From the NCBI RefSeq assembly GCF_025766255.1, contig NW_026516792.1:54564-118563 (forward strand): a stretch of DNA of 64,000 nt, read 5' to 3'. Positions 24,691 through 37,061 of the stretch are shown piece by piece. The DNA is from Zychaea mexicana. Its lineage: Eukaryota > Mucoromycota > Mucoromycetes > Mucorales > Lichtheimiaceae. Made by a program: the position numbers and the translations under genes. The stretch's first letter is position 1. Every line of letters begins with the position of its first letter. The notes beneath the pieces were generated by a model that worked only from the letters and a program-made list of their open reading frames with translations, was not told the origin of the DNA and did not search any database.

Positions 24691-24949
24691 CGGTCCAGTT
24701 CCCTCCTCCTCCTCCATCATCATCATCATCAGAAACCACTCCACTTATTTACATTTGACTTATTCGTGTGTGCTCTCTGCATATAAAATAAAATACAAGA
24801 GAGCCATTGGCGTCCTCGGTTTTTCTCTTCTTCTTTTTCATAGTTTTTTTTTTTATTTTTTTTTCGCTTCTCCCTCCACCGCGCGCTCTCTCTACATCTA
24901 TCCTCTTTTCCCCCAATATCATATTCGCCATCCCATCTCTTTACTAGCC

Positions 24950-27240
24950 ATGGCAGCAGCACCTACTTACTCTTCAAACGATGAAATGCTCTATTGTCGA
25001 GCCAGTAACCCACAACAACAACAATACCATACATTCACGTTTTCCTCATCCAACTGGAACAGTAATGTGCCTGCATCCCAAGTTCCTTCGCTCGTCACAT
25101 CGACTTCAGCACCTTTCCCTACCGGCACCACTACTACGTGTGGCACGAAGAACACCGATAGCAGCATAAGTACAGAGGGCCAGATCTCACCTTGCTCGTT
25201 CACATCTTCCGAAGACAACGATCCGATGCTTGGCTACCCGTGGAACAGAGCAGGTGCTACCGCCGCCCCACCTTCACCACCTGTCTATGGAGTTTCCGAA
25301 TATGGCAGTTGCGCAACGACGATCAATAGCATCAGTAATGGTAACTGTAGCAGCAGCAGCAGCAGCAGCATGGGCATCAGTGCGACAATAACAACAACAA
25401 CAACAGCAGCAGCAGCGGCAGCAGCGAGTTCTCCCACAGTAGCCATGTGGCCACCATCCCCCAAGACACCTCTCGATTTCTCGCTATCCTCACCTTTGTC
25501 GTCGTCGGAAAAAGATCTTATCGGCCAACAGCAACAGCTACCACTTTCCCCCGAGTCTCTCTATGCTAGTCCACTTTTGCCACCTTCGTCGGGCATTGTT
25601 TCTACCAGCGACATTTTGGACGATGCCACCAGCCTTGAACTTCCTTCTTTGTTCATCATGTCCAAGGAGCCCAGTTTTTCCTCTACCACGGAATACTGTC
25701 CCCAGGTCCTCAGCAATAGCAGCCCGAGTAGCAGTAACAGTAGTGGTTCTCCTGTGTTATCCTCATCGATAACAACGGACGAGGATGATGCACTAAAGAC
25801 AGACGATATGGACTGGTGCTTTTCTTCTGGTGAAGAAGAGGAAGACGAAGAAGATCAAGACGAGGAAGGGACCTTTTGTTGCCAGGACGAGGACGTATTT
25901 GCTCATTGGCCTGCTCGCTTAACACACGGTATATCTTTTTCTTCCTCCATCGAGTCCGAGTACGACTACGAAGAAGATGACGAAGAAGAAGAAGAAGAAG
26001 ACGCTACTGCTATTGCCACACATCAACACCAACAACATCCGCTCAATCGATTGTTGGCCGATCTCCGTGAGCAAATCAATACTAAGCAACGTTTAAAAGA
26101 ACATGAATGGCTTTCATTGTATCAGCATGCCAAAGAAATTCTAAAACACAATGACGAGAGTGATGGTGGTGATCTGCTTCCTGCCATCCGGCAATGTGTC
26201 CTGGAGTACGTCAAAATCTTGCGCGATCGTTACGAACCTTTGTTTTCAATTTACGGTGATCAAGAAGAATATATCGACATCGATGACGACGACGACGATG
26301 AAGAAGACGAAGACGTGGTTATCGAAGATGAGGATGACGAGTATAAAGACAACGAAGAGGAACAGCAAGTGTCAGTAGTAGCTCGTCGCCGAAGCAGATC
26401 ACGACAATCATCACAAGTTACCGCCACTACTTTTACTACAACAGTAAATCCTTCTCCTTCTTCTCTTGCTACTGCTACTGCCACAACGACCATACGGAGA
26501 CGAAAGCGAAAGATTGAAATATCATCTGACGAAGAGGACGATGGTGACGATCCATGGATGCCTGAAGAAGCCGAGGAAGAGGAGATCGCATCCTCTGCAC
26601 GACGACGCCAACGACAACCATCCACATCATCCTCAACGACTACTACCACTACCACCATGAGCAGGGGAAGCGGCAACAGTCGGCGATCATTTACTTGCTC
26701 CTCTTCAAGCTACCATCGTAACACCAAAAAAACGCGCCAAAACTATAGTCGGGAAACCACACGCGTGCTCATGAACTGGTATCTCTTACACGGTGGAAAG
26801 ACGCCCGAACCAGAACACAAGGAGCTATTAGCCGAAGAAGCCAAAAAGTCGCATGTTCAGAGTAAGTTATCACAAAGGGTTAAAAAACAGAAAAAAGAAA
26901 ACAAACCTAATATGTATTTAATGTAGTTTCGACATGGTTCCAGAACGCGCGACGACGCCATCATTCCAAACTGGTTCAATTTCAAAAGTTGAGCCAAGCA
27001 CACCCAGATCAGGTGTACGATTATGACTCGTTATTGGCATTCACGGAACAAGCGGACAAGCCATCATCATCATCATCATCATCATCCAAGAGATCTACTA
27101 CTACTGCTACTGATACAGCCACAGATGATGATGACGATGATGATGTTAATTATGATGAAGAGGCAGGTTCCTCTTCCTCTACTTCTTCTTCACCCAACAA
27201 ACGTCTCAAAACGGAAGAACAAACCTCTCAACCCTTGTAA
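24950..27240 (+). CDS. Homeodomain transcription factor
   Basis: Two exons (24950-26861, 26927-27240) give 741 aa. The ATG at 24950 was preferred over an upstream in-frame ATG because the upstream part translates a GT repeat and pyrimidine-rich leader, and because the ATG context is GCCATGG. Residues about 1-590 are low complexity: Ser/Thr/Pro-rich with poly-Ser and poly-Ala runs and three or four acidic blocks, typical of activation regions. The homeodomain covers about 595-655 and is split by the intron between helices 2 and 3: YSRETTRVLMNWYLLH, PEPEHKELLAEEAKKSHVQ, then ISTWFQNARRRHHSK. W48, F49, N51 and R53 of the recognition helix are all present. The C-terminal tail has a His/Ser and acidic run. 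The targets are unknown. The loop between helices 1 and 2 suggests an atypical class. Confidence 0.88.
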
Positions 27241-27756
27241 ACACAAACTCTCCCAGCTCTTACCATCTTTTGCAAATTTCTCACACCAAAAAAAAAAAAG
27301 TTCTTCTTGTATGTATGATTGTATCTTTAGCTTCCTCGAAAAAACCTTGCAAAAATTAACCTTCACCACCCGAGTCACACACACACACACACACATCTTT
27401 TGTTTTTTCGCGTTCCCTTTCCATTCTTTTTTTTTGCTGTACAGAAATCTTTCTCTCTTGAAATATTAATAATAATAAAAAACGCCTTGTTACATATCCA
27501 ATCATACATAGAAAAGTGTGTGATATTGTTTGTGGAAGAAACTCCAATATGTTGTGGGCCTGAGCTGCTGGGTTTTTCTCTCATGTTCAAGCTAAAATAG
27601 ACCAGATGCGAGCTTACCTTTAATAGCAAGCCAAGCTATTCAATCCGCTTTTACATATTATCTACTGAAAGAAAAAAGTGGTGTCTTGTCTATTTCCCCC
27701 CCCCCTCCACACAACAAACAGGCAAACCTTTTTCCACTCTGCAAATATAGGTCATA
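27241..27756. other. Intergenic region between homeodomain gene and PMT4
   Basis: No gene was seen. It contains an A-run (27289-27299), a (CA)n run (27378-27394) and a pyrimidine-rich leader with a C-run (27697-27706) just before the PMT4 start. Confidence 0.6.
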
Positions 27757-30700
27757 ATGACGAGTCGGCATTCGCCATTGCCGTACTATCAACCACCACC
27801 CGCGTCGGTTTCTTCTACCGATAACTTTGTTTCATCCGGCCCTTCCCCTCCATTAGTAGTAGACCACACACCACTCGTCATACATGAAGACAGCAGCAAT
27901 AACAGTCGGACAACAGCACGATCGTCTGACATGTTTCGACAACGTACCCACAACAACCAACAACAACAACAACAACACAATTCCAGAAAACCATTGGATG
28001 GCTACAGCTATTACCAAGACGACGATATTGATTTATCCATGGATTATGATTCCAAAGTTTTGAAAGCTCGACAGAAACGTTCGTTGGCAGAAACACAGGC
28101 ACGCAAAAAGGATTGGCGTATTAGTATTGCGTTGACGCTGTGGGCTTGTTATATCCGGCTGTGGAAGATAAGTCAACCTAGTTCGGTCGTGTAAGTATGA
28201 GGTCTTTTTTATCTCAAAGAGGAGAGAGAGGGAGAAAAGAAAAATGTCAATGGGGTCAGTCAGTCAGTGAGTCGAGGTTCAACAGGATGGCATTGCGAGA
28301 CAGAGAGAGAGAACTGACGATTTTCTACAAATACTATACCCTAGTTTTGATGAAGTACACTTTGGTGGTTTTGCTAGTAAATATATCAAAACTCGGTTCT
28401 TTATGGATGTGCATCCACCAGTAAGTGTTTGTGAAAGGGGGATGACAAGAAGAGTCATATTTATTGACGTGGCTCCATGTAATTTGTATAGCTGGCAAAG
28501 ATGTTGATTGCCTTAGTCGCGAAATCATTTGGATTTGATGGATCCTTTGACTTTAAGGATATTGGAAAGTAAAGTATCTAAGAATGGCCCTACCTCTGAG
28601 CTAGCAGTGGATTGCTTGATGTCGTGCAGGGATTGACTGACACACACGCATTGTATGTGACTCTTTCCAGAGATTATCTTGAACCTGGTGTGCCATACGT
28701 CCCCATTCGCGTATTTTGTGCATTGAATGGTATATTGACTGTACCCATCGCCTATTGGACCTTGAGGTCCGCCGGTCATTCTGTCGCAGCGGGTGTTGTT
28801 GCAGCCTTGATGGTCTGCTATGGTAAAAAAAAAAAAAAAGAGAGAAAACATGTCATTGTGTGTTTTAATAGTTGGGAGAGAGGAACAGCAAGTCCTTCCA
28901 TAAGCGCATTCAGCTGACAAGCATGTCTTTTTTTTTCAAAGAAAACGGCCTTATTACCAACAATCGTCACATCCTTCTCGACCCTATCCTTTTGTCATTT
29001 ACTGCAGCAACCACACTGGTGTGGATCAACTTTTATAATCAAAAAAATCGGTACGTAAACACCTTTATTTTATCTGATACAAGGAGCACATTGTGATCGC
29101 TGAAAGAAAAGAATTTGGATATCTTATTTCTTTCCTGTTGTTTATGATGGGGGGTGTTGACAACAGACCGTTCCAATTTTGGTGGTATTTCTGGCTGGCA
29201 CTTACTGGACTTGGACTGGGTCTGACCGTAAGCTGTAAATGGGTGGGCTTATTCACAATCGCTACCGTGGGCGTTTCCACCATGAAGAACCTTTGGGAAA
29301 TCTGGGGAGATACACGGACTCCTATCGTAAGTACCAACGTGTGTGTGTGTGTTGCGTGCAAAAGACCGAGTCTGTATTTACAGCGAAAACGGTTTTTTTT
29401 TCAATCTATAGCCTGTCTTTGCACGTCATTTTGGTGCGCGTGCTGTATGTTTGATAGCTATCCCCATCATCACATATATGATCATGTTCAGTATTCATTT
29501 CCATTCGTTACCAAACAGCGGTGAGGGCAATGGGTTCATGTCGCCCGAGTTTCAACAAACGTTGGCAGGACACAAGTTGGCGGATACTCCCATTGGTAAA
29601 ATAAAGTAAAACAGGAAGAAAAAGGAGATGACGCTAAAAAATTAAGGATCTATTTTAGATGTTGCATATGGATCCAAGGTTTATATACGGCATATGGCCA
29701 CACGTGGTGGTTATCTACACTCTCATCCTCACAACTATCCCAGTGGAAGCAAACGTGAGTATAAACTTTTTTTTTTTTTGTGTGTGTCTGAATCCGAACG
29801 TTCGGGGGGCAATAAGGTTGTGAGTGTTGGCTGTTACGTGGGGAGCAGCACAAAAGAAGAAAAATAACACTAAAAATGGGTCTTTATTAATATGACACTG
29901 TTTTATTTCTCTAAATAGAGCAACAAGTAACGCTCTATCCGCACCGCGATACTAACAACTGGTGGACGATCTATAAAAAGGAGTCTGAGGAAGCTACTGG
30001 GATTGAATACGTGAAGCATGGTGATGTCGTGCGTTTGGTACATCCAGAGTCGAACAAGCGACTGCATTCCCATGACCATCGACCTCCGGTGACAGACCTC
30101 GAGTATCACAATGAAGTCAGGTAGGATAGACAAGTAGCTCGTAGTAATAGCCTTTCCCATCTTGTGAACTTTTTAGCAAACGTTCTGTATAGCGCATATG
30201 GTTTCCCAGGCTTTGACGGTGATGCCAACGACTATTGGCGCGTCGAAATTGTCGATCATGATAAGCGTGATCCTGATTCCAAAGAGAGACTACGCACCTT
30301 GCACTCCAAATTCCGGCTTGTGCACGTTTTGCGCAACTGTGCGCTTTTCTCACATTCTGTCAAACTTCCTGATTGGGGATGGGGTCAGCAGGAAGTAACC
30401 TGTATCAATAACGGCAAGCTTCCAAAGACCATGTGGTACATTGAATCCACCGAGAATGAGCAATGTAAGTGCTTTATCTTGTAGGGATTCACACCCCCCC
30501 CCTGTAACAGGGGGCCTACTACCTTGACACACATGGATTAAATTATAAATGTTTTTGAACACATCCTAGTGCCTGCCGATGCAGAAAAGGTCAACTACCG
30601 TCGTCCTGGCTTCTTGTCCAAGTTTCTCGAACTGAACAAAGTAATGTGGGACGTGAACAAGGGCTTGACTGCATCCCATCCATACGATTCACGCCCCGAG

Positions 30701-31719
30701 GTAACGCGCAATTAATTCAATTTCCATGCTAACGTGTATAGATCTGAAACATTATTATTTACACAAAACTCTTTCATTCTAAAGTCATGGCCACTGCTAA
30801 GACGCGGTATCAACTTTTGGGGCAAAGACCATCGACACCTCTATCTCCTCGGCAACCCTTTGATATACTGGGCAGCAGCCGCATCGCTTGCAGCATATAT
30901 GATTTTCCGGCTGACCTTCTTATTGCTGGACAAGAGAGGGATTCATTTCAAATTAGGAGGTAGAAAAAAAGATAAAACCGCGCAGCGCAGATCATTTTTC
31001 ATCATTTTACTTATTTGCTAACTCAAAAAGTGTTAATTTTTCTAACAAAAAGGATTGCGGAGATTCTATGATGAATCAGCAGGCTTTTTCCTCGTGGGTT
31101 GGGCATTGCACTATTTCCCATTTTTCTTGATGGGCCGCCAATTGTTCCTGCATCATTACATGCCGGCACTTTACTTTTCCATTCTTGTCTTTGGCGTCAG
31201 CTTTGATCTCCTTACTGTCCGGCTCAAGAACAAGAAGCGCATCATCGCCGCCATCGTCACCGTGCTATGCTTTGTCACTGTGTATCGTCAATTCATACCG
31301 ATCACGTATGGTGAGCCGTGGACAAAGTCGGCCTGTGGTGCACACAAGTGGCGTTCTACTTGGGATTTTGATTGTGTTCAGTAAGTGACCTTTCTTAGCG
31401 CGTACTACCACCACTCCTTACCATTACTGTGAGAGAGGCATTGGTTTTGGGTTAGCTGTTGGTGTTGAAAAGACATTCTAACGAACGATTGGCAATGTGT
31501 AGATTCCAGGATAATTATTCGCAATACTATAACAACAACAACGAGATCCCCGGTAATCCTATCGGCAAGATGCAAAACGCAATCAAGTCTTATTTCGCAG
31601 CAGCCCAGGATAGAGAACTGCCACCTGAAGTGGGCGAACTCGCCAATATCGTGTCCGACGCAGTTGCAAAGAACAATGTCGATTCCACTATCGACGACGC
31701 ATCGCCGTCGTCATCATAG
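27757..31719 (+). CDS. PMT4: Protein O-mannosyltransferase, PMT4 group
   Basis: Fourteen exons close in phase and give 870 aa: 27757-28190, 28345-28420, 28492-28568, 28671-28822, 28942-29050, 29167-29326, 29412-29595, 29659-29754, 29919-30120, 30193-30464, 30570-30700, 30785-30959, 31053-31380 and 31503-31719. Enzymes of this family transfer mannose from dolichyl-phosphate-mannose to Ser/Thr in the ER. The first luminal loop has FDEVHFGGFASKYI and FFMDVHPPLAKM; the DE pair is catalytic, and FDEVHFGGFA points to the PMT4 group rather than PMT1/PMT2. Transmembrane segments follow, then the MIR region (YGSKVYIRHMATRGGYLHSH, HGDVVRLVHPESNKRLHSH, FRLVHVLRNCALFSHSVKLP). The C-terminal multi-pass region includes FFLMGRQLFLHHYMPALYFS. 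The cytosolic N-terminus (about 140 aa) is long and carries a Gln run. Confidence 0.95.
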
Positions 31720-32322
31720 AAAGTCATACTATTTACCCATCACTACTCTCTTTAGCCCCATAGCATCGTATACTAGTATACACATTTTACACACTACCTT
31801 AAATTAAAAAGCAGAGCTCGTCTGTGCAACCTAGAGGAAATGAAGTTGCAAGGAAATCAAATGTCCGCACTACGAAACGGGCAAGAGACTTTCGAGAAAG
31901 AAAGAGAGAAAGAAAGAGGAGTATCACACAAGAGATGAAGCTCATTTCCGTCGTTTCTTTTTTATTTCGCAACTCCTTTCTCTCTTCTCTTCTCTCTTCT
32001 CTTCTCTCTTTCTTTCCTTCTTGATAACTCTTTCTCTACCGAGCATTGACAATTGCTATTCTTCTTTATACTTTGCTTCTTTACTTGCTGGAACAACAGG
32101 GAGAAGAGAACAAAAGAAGATAGACAAGTCTCCCCCCCCTTCCATCCTTCCCTTTACCCTTGCCATTCCTTCCTCCTTCTTCAGCATCCACCTCTTTATT
32201 CTTTTCGGGAGCCCTTGTTTCACCATACACTAACATTATCAACCGGGGAACTACGCGGGCAACACAATATACAGACACACACACACAAACATACACGAAT
32301 CTTTTGAGCGCGAGAAAATAGC
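31720..32322. other. Intergenic region between PMT4 and the Frizzled-like gene
   Basis: No gene was seen. A strongly pyrimidine-rich block (31960-32210) forms the likely promoter and leader of the receptor gene, followed by a (CA)n run at 32274-32287. Confidence 0.6.
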
Positions 32323-33997
32323 ATGATACTCACCCACAACGCCTTACTGCTTTTGATCTTTTCTTGTTGGTGCTTCTCTACTTTTGTCTACGGCCAGACT
32401 GGAGGCAAGCCATAAACTTACCCAAATACACCACACGAACCACTACCAACAACAACAACAACGATATATATATATATATATATATATATCATCTCGAGGA
32501 AAATAAGAAACCAACCAAGATCACCTTGTTTTTTTTTTCTCTTTTTTTTTGTGTATATGTAGCTGGTAGCACGACGGCTTGTACTGCATATACTGGACAA
32601 ATCTGTGCTGTAAGCTGAAATTATCCCGAAAAAAAAATACCTGTTCCTTTTCCTCGTGCGCATCAAAGAGGTTAACATTCTATCGATTCATCCAAACAGT
32701 CGTATATCGACTATACGGTTTACACAGGCGGTGCCTCCATTGAGACGATCGAATCGCAACTAGCAACACTCGCAGAACTCAACCAAACGCTCGGACAAGT
32801 CGATCCCGTGTGCACTGATTCATACTTTCGATACGCATGTTCATTCTATTATCCCAAATGTGGTGCCAGCACTGCCCAACGCAAGTATCATATCCGCCTC
32901 AAAAAAGCTTTGTTGATCATGGTTTTATGTGTTAGCCATTTGAGGCAACCCAAAGAACAATGTTGATGCTAACTCCCAATAAAAAAAATTGTCACTTGGC
33001 TATATAGAACAAGAAGTATGGATGGGATGCTCTTCGACATGTAACGACACGCTGACTACTTGCAAAACCACCTTTACATTGACGGGCCAAACCTCACTAC
33101 TTCCTGATTGTTCTGCCACTTCGCCCATCACTAATTCGACTTTACAGCCCGATGAAAGTTGTAATTACATCTCAGCTCACGGTAAGTTCATATATTAGGA
33201 TGCTGTGCATTATTGCATCTATTTATTCCGCTCGGACCCCTCCTGTGCCTCTTCTCCCTTTTTCTTTTTGGGTTACGAGATGGAGTAACTTATTGTGATG
33301 TATATAACTAGTTGATAAAAGCAAGTCTGGCCTGAATCTAAAAGCGGTACCTGAAGGCTTTGTTATGGCCGAGTGCCCAGCACCTTTCTTGCGCGATCCT
33401 CAAGCCAAAGAAGGTACAACCGATACCGCCAATCCCACCTATTGTCGCTTCGGATGCTGCATGCCATGCCCCGCTCAAGATTTGGTAAGCAACAATTCCA
33501 TGGTCACACACATGATAGACCGCCGCAGCTAATTATATATGTACCTTGATTTTGTTCCTTTATCCTCCAGTTTTTTAACGAAGGATGGACGTCGCACGGT
33601 TTCTTGGCCACCAACATTGTTCGATTCATATCAGCTGTTGCATCGTTTGTTATTCTGATCAGTTACTTGGTGCTACCCGACAAGAGAAGGTAAGAATGGA
33701 TGGTCAAAAACTCCGCCTTCTTCCTTTTGATCCCCCCCTCCTTCACTGGGGCGATTCTATGTTATATACGATTGAGAGCTAACAGAGAGAACTTGACGTG
33801 CTATTATGGATCGGTTAGACATCCTTCGCTTTTAATTTTGAACTTGTCATTGGCCATCTTTCTGTTCAGTATGGTGGTCTTTTTCTCAATCGGCGATACG
33901 AAACGGTTACAGTGTGCTGATGCTATCAACCCTAGCGACCAAAATAACAATTTATTGTGTGCAGCTCAAGGTAAATATCGATCTAGCAGACACACAC

Positions 33998-34028
<31 letters not shown>

Positions 34029-35179
34029 ATAATATAACACTGTGATGTATTGTAGGCGCCATCTTGTGCTTTGCTTCATTGGCCACCGTTCTGTGGTGTG
34101 CAGCATTGATTGTCAACTTGCACGTCCACACCGTGTGGAACTCGAACTTTTTTACCAACAAGTACATTTACTTGCAAGTATTCTGCTGGGGTGTCCCCAC
34201 CGTGTTCATGGGCGTCGTGCTAGGCCTGCATCAAGTCAAGTTTGAGTTTGCCAATCTGTGTCTGGTGTCGGTCGAGTATATCTTTGACTTGTTCTTTTAT
34301 CCCATGGCCGCCATTGTGTGTCCGGCATTCTTGTTGCATATCGTCACTTTCCTCTACATTGCCAAGGTAAACAAAAAGAAAAAAGAAATCATTCTTGGTA
34401 ATGTGTTCATATCTAATAAGAAAACCGGATAGGTGGCAATGAGAGAGAGTCAGGAATCCGAACTGTCGCAATCCATATCGGCCACCTCGTTGTCTAACCG
34501 TAATCAAATGGCCGCGCGCAAGCACAAGCATGTCATTACAGCTGTCAAAATCCAGTGGCGTGCTTTATTGCTTGCCATTGTGGCGCTTATTACTGTGTTA
34601 TTCTACTGGGTATATATTACTATATTGTTTTCCGGCAGATCTGACAAAGCATCCCATCACTAACACATCACCTCTTTATGATAGATCTTTTACTTTACTC
34701 AAATCCATCGCATGTCCAGTCTTACCACAGACGAAGATACCATCCTTGCATGGCTTGAGTGTATGTTAAATCCAGACAACACGCAGGATGGATGCACGAG
34801 TGTGGTCGGGAACCATATGCCGCCCTTTGGTTTGATGATCACGGCCGAAGCGCTGGTCAGCTTGATTGGTCTGTGGGTATTCTTGATCTTTGGAAAACGA
34901 TCCCTTTGGCGAGAATGGAATGATTTGATCTATGATATTCGTTTGTCACTTGGCGCTCGTGGTCGTCATGAAAAGAATGGTGAGCAATTCTTTGCTCTCT
35001 GACGATGAGAAAAAAACCAATTTATTATAAAAGCACCTTTAAAAAAGCCTTCTTTTTTTACAACACCCCATCTTTCCCCAATCCGGGTATTACTATCTTT
35101 TGCCAGCATACTTTCTTATCCCACAGACATTAATTCTTTTACCAAAGGCATCTCTGAAAACGAGTCAGACTGTATTTAA
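32323..35179 (+). CDS. Frizzled-like seven-transmembrane receptor with cysteine-rich domain
   Basis: Eleven exons close in phase and give 587 aa: 32323-32404, 32563-32609, 32700-32880, 33008-33181, 33312-33484, 33571-33689, 33819-33970, 34056-34366, 34433-34609, 34685-34979 and 35127-35179. The start was chosen for its signal peptide (NALLLLIFSCWCFSTFVYG). The ectodomain to about residue 165 has ten cysteines in a Frizzled CRD-like spacing, including VCTDSYFRYACSFYYPKC and GCSSTCNDTLTTC. A linker with CRFGCCMPCPAQDLF leads into the seven-helix region: FISAVASFVILISYLVLP, LLILNLSLAIFLFSMVVFFS, FASLATVLWCAALIVNLHV, YIYLQVFCWGVPTVFMGVV and later helices. CRD plus Frizzled/Smoothened-type helices are described in animals, Dictyostelium and some early-diverging fungi. 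The ligand is unknown; fungi lack Wnt. Two introns start with GC instead of GT. Confidence 0.88.
32464..32489. repeat. (TA)n microsatellite
   Basis: Thirteen TA repeats lie in the first intron of the Frizzled-like gene. Confidence 0.9.
33990..34027. repeat. (CA)n microsatellite
   Basis: A CA tract of about 19 units with one CG interruption lies in an intron of the Frizzled-like gene. Confidence 0.9.
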
Positions 35180-36172
35180 GTATCTTTTATATATATCACC
35201 AACATTAAAAAAACCTAGCATTTTCTATACTACATAAAATCAGCAAGAGGATTTATAGTTTGCAGCGTACAAACGGGTGCAACAAACATTTAAAGCGAAG
35301 CATTCGCTTGACAAGCCTTGCTGTGATAGGAAGATGCTTCTTTAAGGTTCATGTGATACCCATCATATATATCAAGGGCCACCAACCTTCTTTTATGATG
35401 CTCGCTATTATTACACGCCACTGTTGGCATAAGTATGGGACTGGATGCAATTGCAAAAACTAAAGGTCTTGTATTATGTATGTCACTTTTTATTACTGGA
35501 CAAAAAGTCAAATGGTATAATAAAATACGAGCATCTAACTGGAAGAGCTATTCTATTAAGCACACACACACACACACACACACACAACCAACAAAACATT
35601 TCAAACACTGTGGAAACAAACAAAGCGAGCCTGAACGACAGACCAGATAACATGAAAAGCAGCAATTGAATGGAATATGGCAATGGGCTTGTATGTACCG
35701 GCGAAGTGTGAGTAAGGAAAAAAGACATGTGCAATGAGAAAGAGAGAAAAAGAATACCCATCCGTAGCAAGTCAACGTTGGTGACAGAGGGCCGCCTTTT
35801 GATGGACATGTCAAAGAAGCCAAGATCCACAATGATAAGCAGCACACGATAGATGGATGTAGCCCTTCCTCTTTTTCTTCTTTTACATCAACACATACGT
35901 CTTTCTCTCCTTCGCTCTCTCACACACAGACACACACACACTTGTAAACATACTTACCTGCAAGGAAAAGGTGGGGGAGCCATTCAATTGCTAGTTGTCA
36001 TGATACTGTTCTTCGATAAACAGGTGCTTTGCATCCAAAAAGGAAACCATTTTTTTCTGATGGACATCTTTTTTTTTATTGACGGCATGCAAAGGTTCAT
36101 ACAACAGCGTGTAGGAGTAGAGAAAAAGGGGACTTGGAGAGAGAGAGAGAGATAAAAAGAAGGACGAGTAAT
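35180..36172. other. Convergent intergenic region
   Basis: The 3' flanks of the Frizzled-like gene (+) and the uS4 gene (-) meet here. It contains (CA)n at 35561-35585, a further CA run at 35923-35941 and a GA run near 36137-36152. The ORF-like frames here are built on the repeats. No gene is supported. Confidence 0.6.
35561..35585. repeat. (CA)n microsatellite
   Basis: About twelve CA repeats, intergenic. Confidence 0.9.
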
Positions 36173-36838
36173 TTACTCTTCATCTTCATCATCACCACCT
36201 TCGGCGGCCTTTGCTCTCTTTCTCTTGACACGGCCAGCACGGCCACCACCATAGGGCGAGGTCAAGGCGAAATCAATGTGCTTTTGCGAGTCCTATAACA
36301 CATAAAAAAACCATACTGATAAGCTCTCTTGCCATTGATCCAAGGTGGTTCATAAAAAAAAAATAAACACAGAAACGTTCAAACGTACCAAGCGAACAAT
36401 GAACGAAGGAACATTGACAATCTGCTTGCCAACACGAATGTGACGCTGACGAATGAGGACACGAGCGTGATGGATCGACTTTGCCAAACCAGACTTGAAG
36501 ACCTGGGTCTGAAGACGACGTTCCAAGAAATCCTCAATCTTCAAGCCCAAGACGTAATCGAGCTTCATGCGAGACTCGTCCAAGACACCAATACGGACCA
36601 AACGACGGATCAAGGCGTTACCCTCGAAAAGACGACGGGGATCCTTTTCATCCAAGGTGAGCAATTCACGAGCAGCACGACGAATCTTGGACAGGGTGAG
36701 ACCGACGCGCCAGACTTCCTTCTTGTTCTTCAAGCCGTATTCACCGACCAACTTGAGTTCTTGGTCCAAACGGGCAGACTCGTAAGGACGCTTGGGGACC
36801 TTGTAGGTCTTGCTGTAGGTTCTGTAAGCACCCGTCAT
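36173..36838 (-). CDS. RPS9: 40S ribosomal protein uS4 (S9)
   Basis: Two exons (36389-36838, 36173-36292) give 189 aa, the usual size for eukaryotic S9. The protein binds 18S rRNA in the body of the small subunit and contributes to decoding fidelity. The S4 N-terminal region ([36 protein letters not shown]) is followed by the S4 RNA-binding domain ([40 protein letters not shown]). The C-terminus ends with a basic stretch ([13 protein letters not shown]) and an acidic tail (GGDDEDEE). The start is unusual: [14 protein letters not shown] instead of the common MPRNYSKTYKV. The minus-strand leader (36839-36960) is pyrimidine-rich, as expected for a ribosomal protein gene. Confidence 0.97.
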
Positions 36839-37061
36839 GGTTTGTAAAAGGAGGGAAAGAGAAGGTTTTGTTCGGCTTTGCCTCCCCGCTTTTGATTTAA
36901 AAAAGATTTTTTTTGACGCTCGAAAATTTTTTTTTTTTTCATTGATAGGCTTCTCAACTTATCTCCGACCAGGGGGGCGAGAGGCTTAGCTCTTTTCTTT
37001 CTCTTTCGTGCCTGAGAAGGGAACTTTATTGAGAGGGACAAGTATTATAGAGCCAGAGTTA

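Noticed and set aside
24674..24949. N-terminal extension of the homeodomain protein
   Set aside because: It translates a GT microsatellite and a pyrimidine-rich leader. The ATG at 24950 has better context and starts the compositionally coherent protein.
26260..26676. 138-codon minus-strand open frame rich in Ser and Val
   Set aside because: It is the antisense shadow of the acidic, low-complexity part of the homeodomain gene.
33990..35585. Regularly spaced CA tracts as a CRISPR-like array
   Set aside because: They are isolated microsatellites in introns and intergenic DNA. No repeat-spacer structure exists anywhere in the window.
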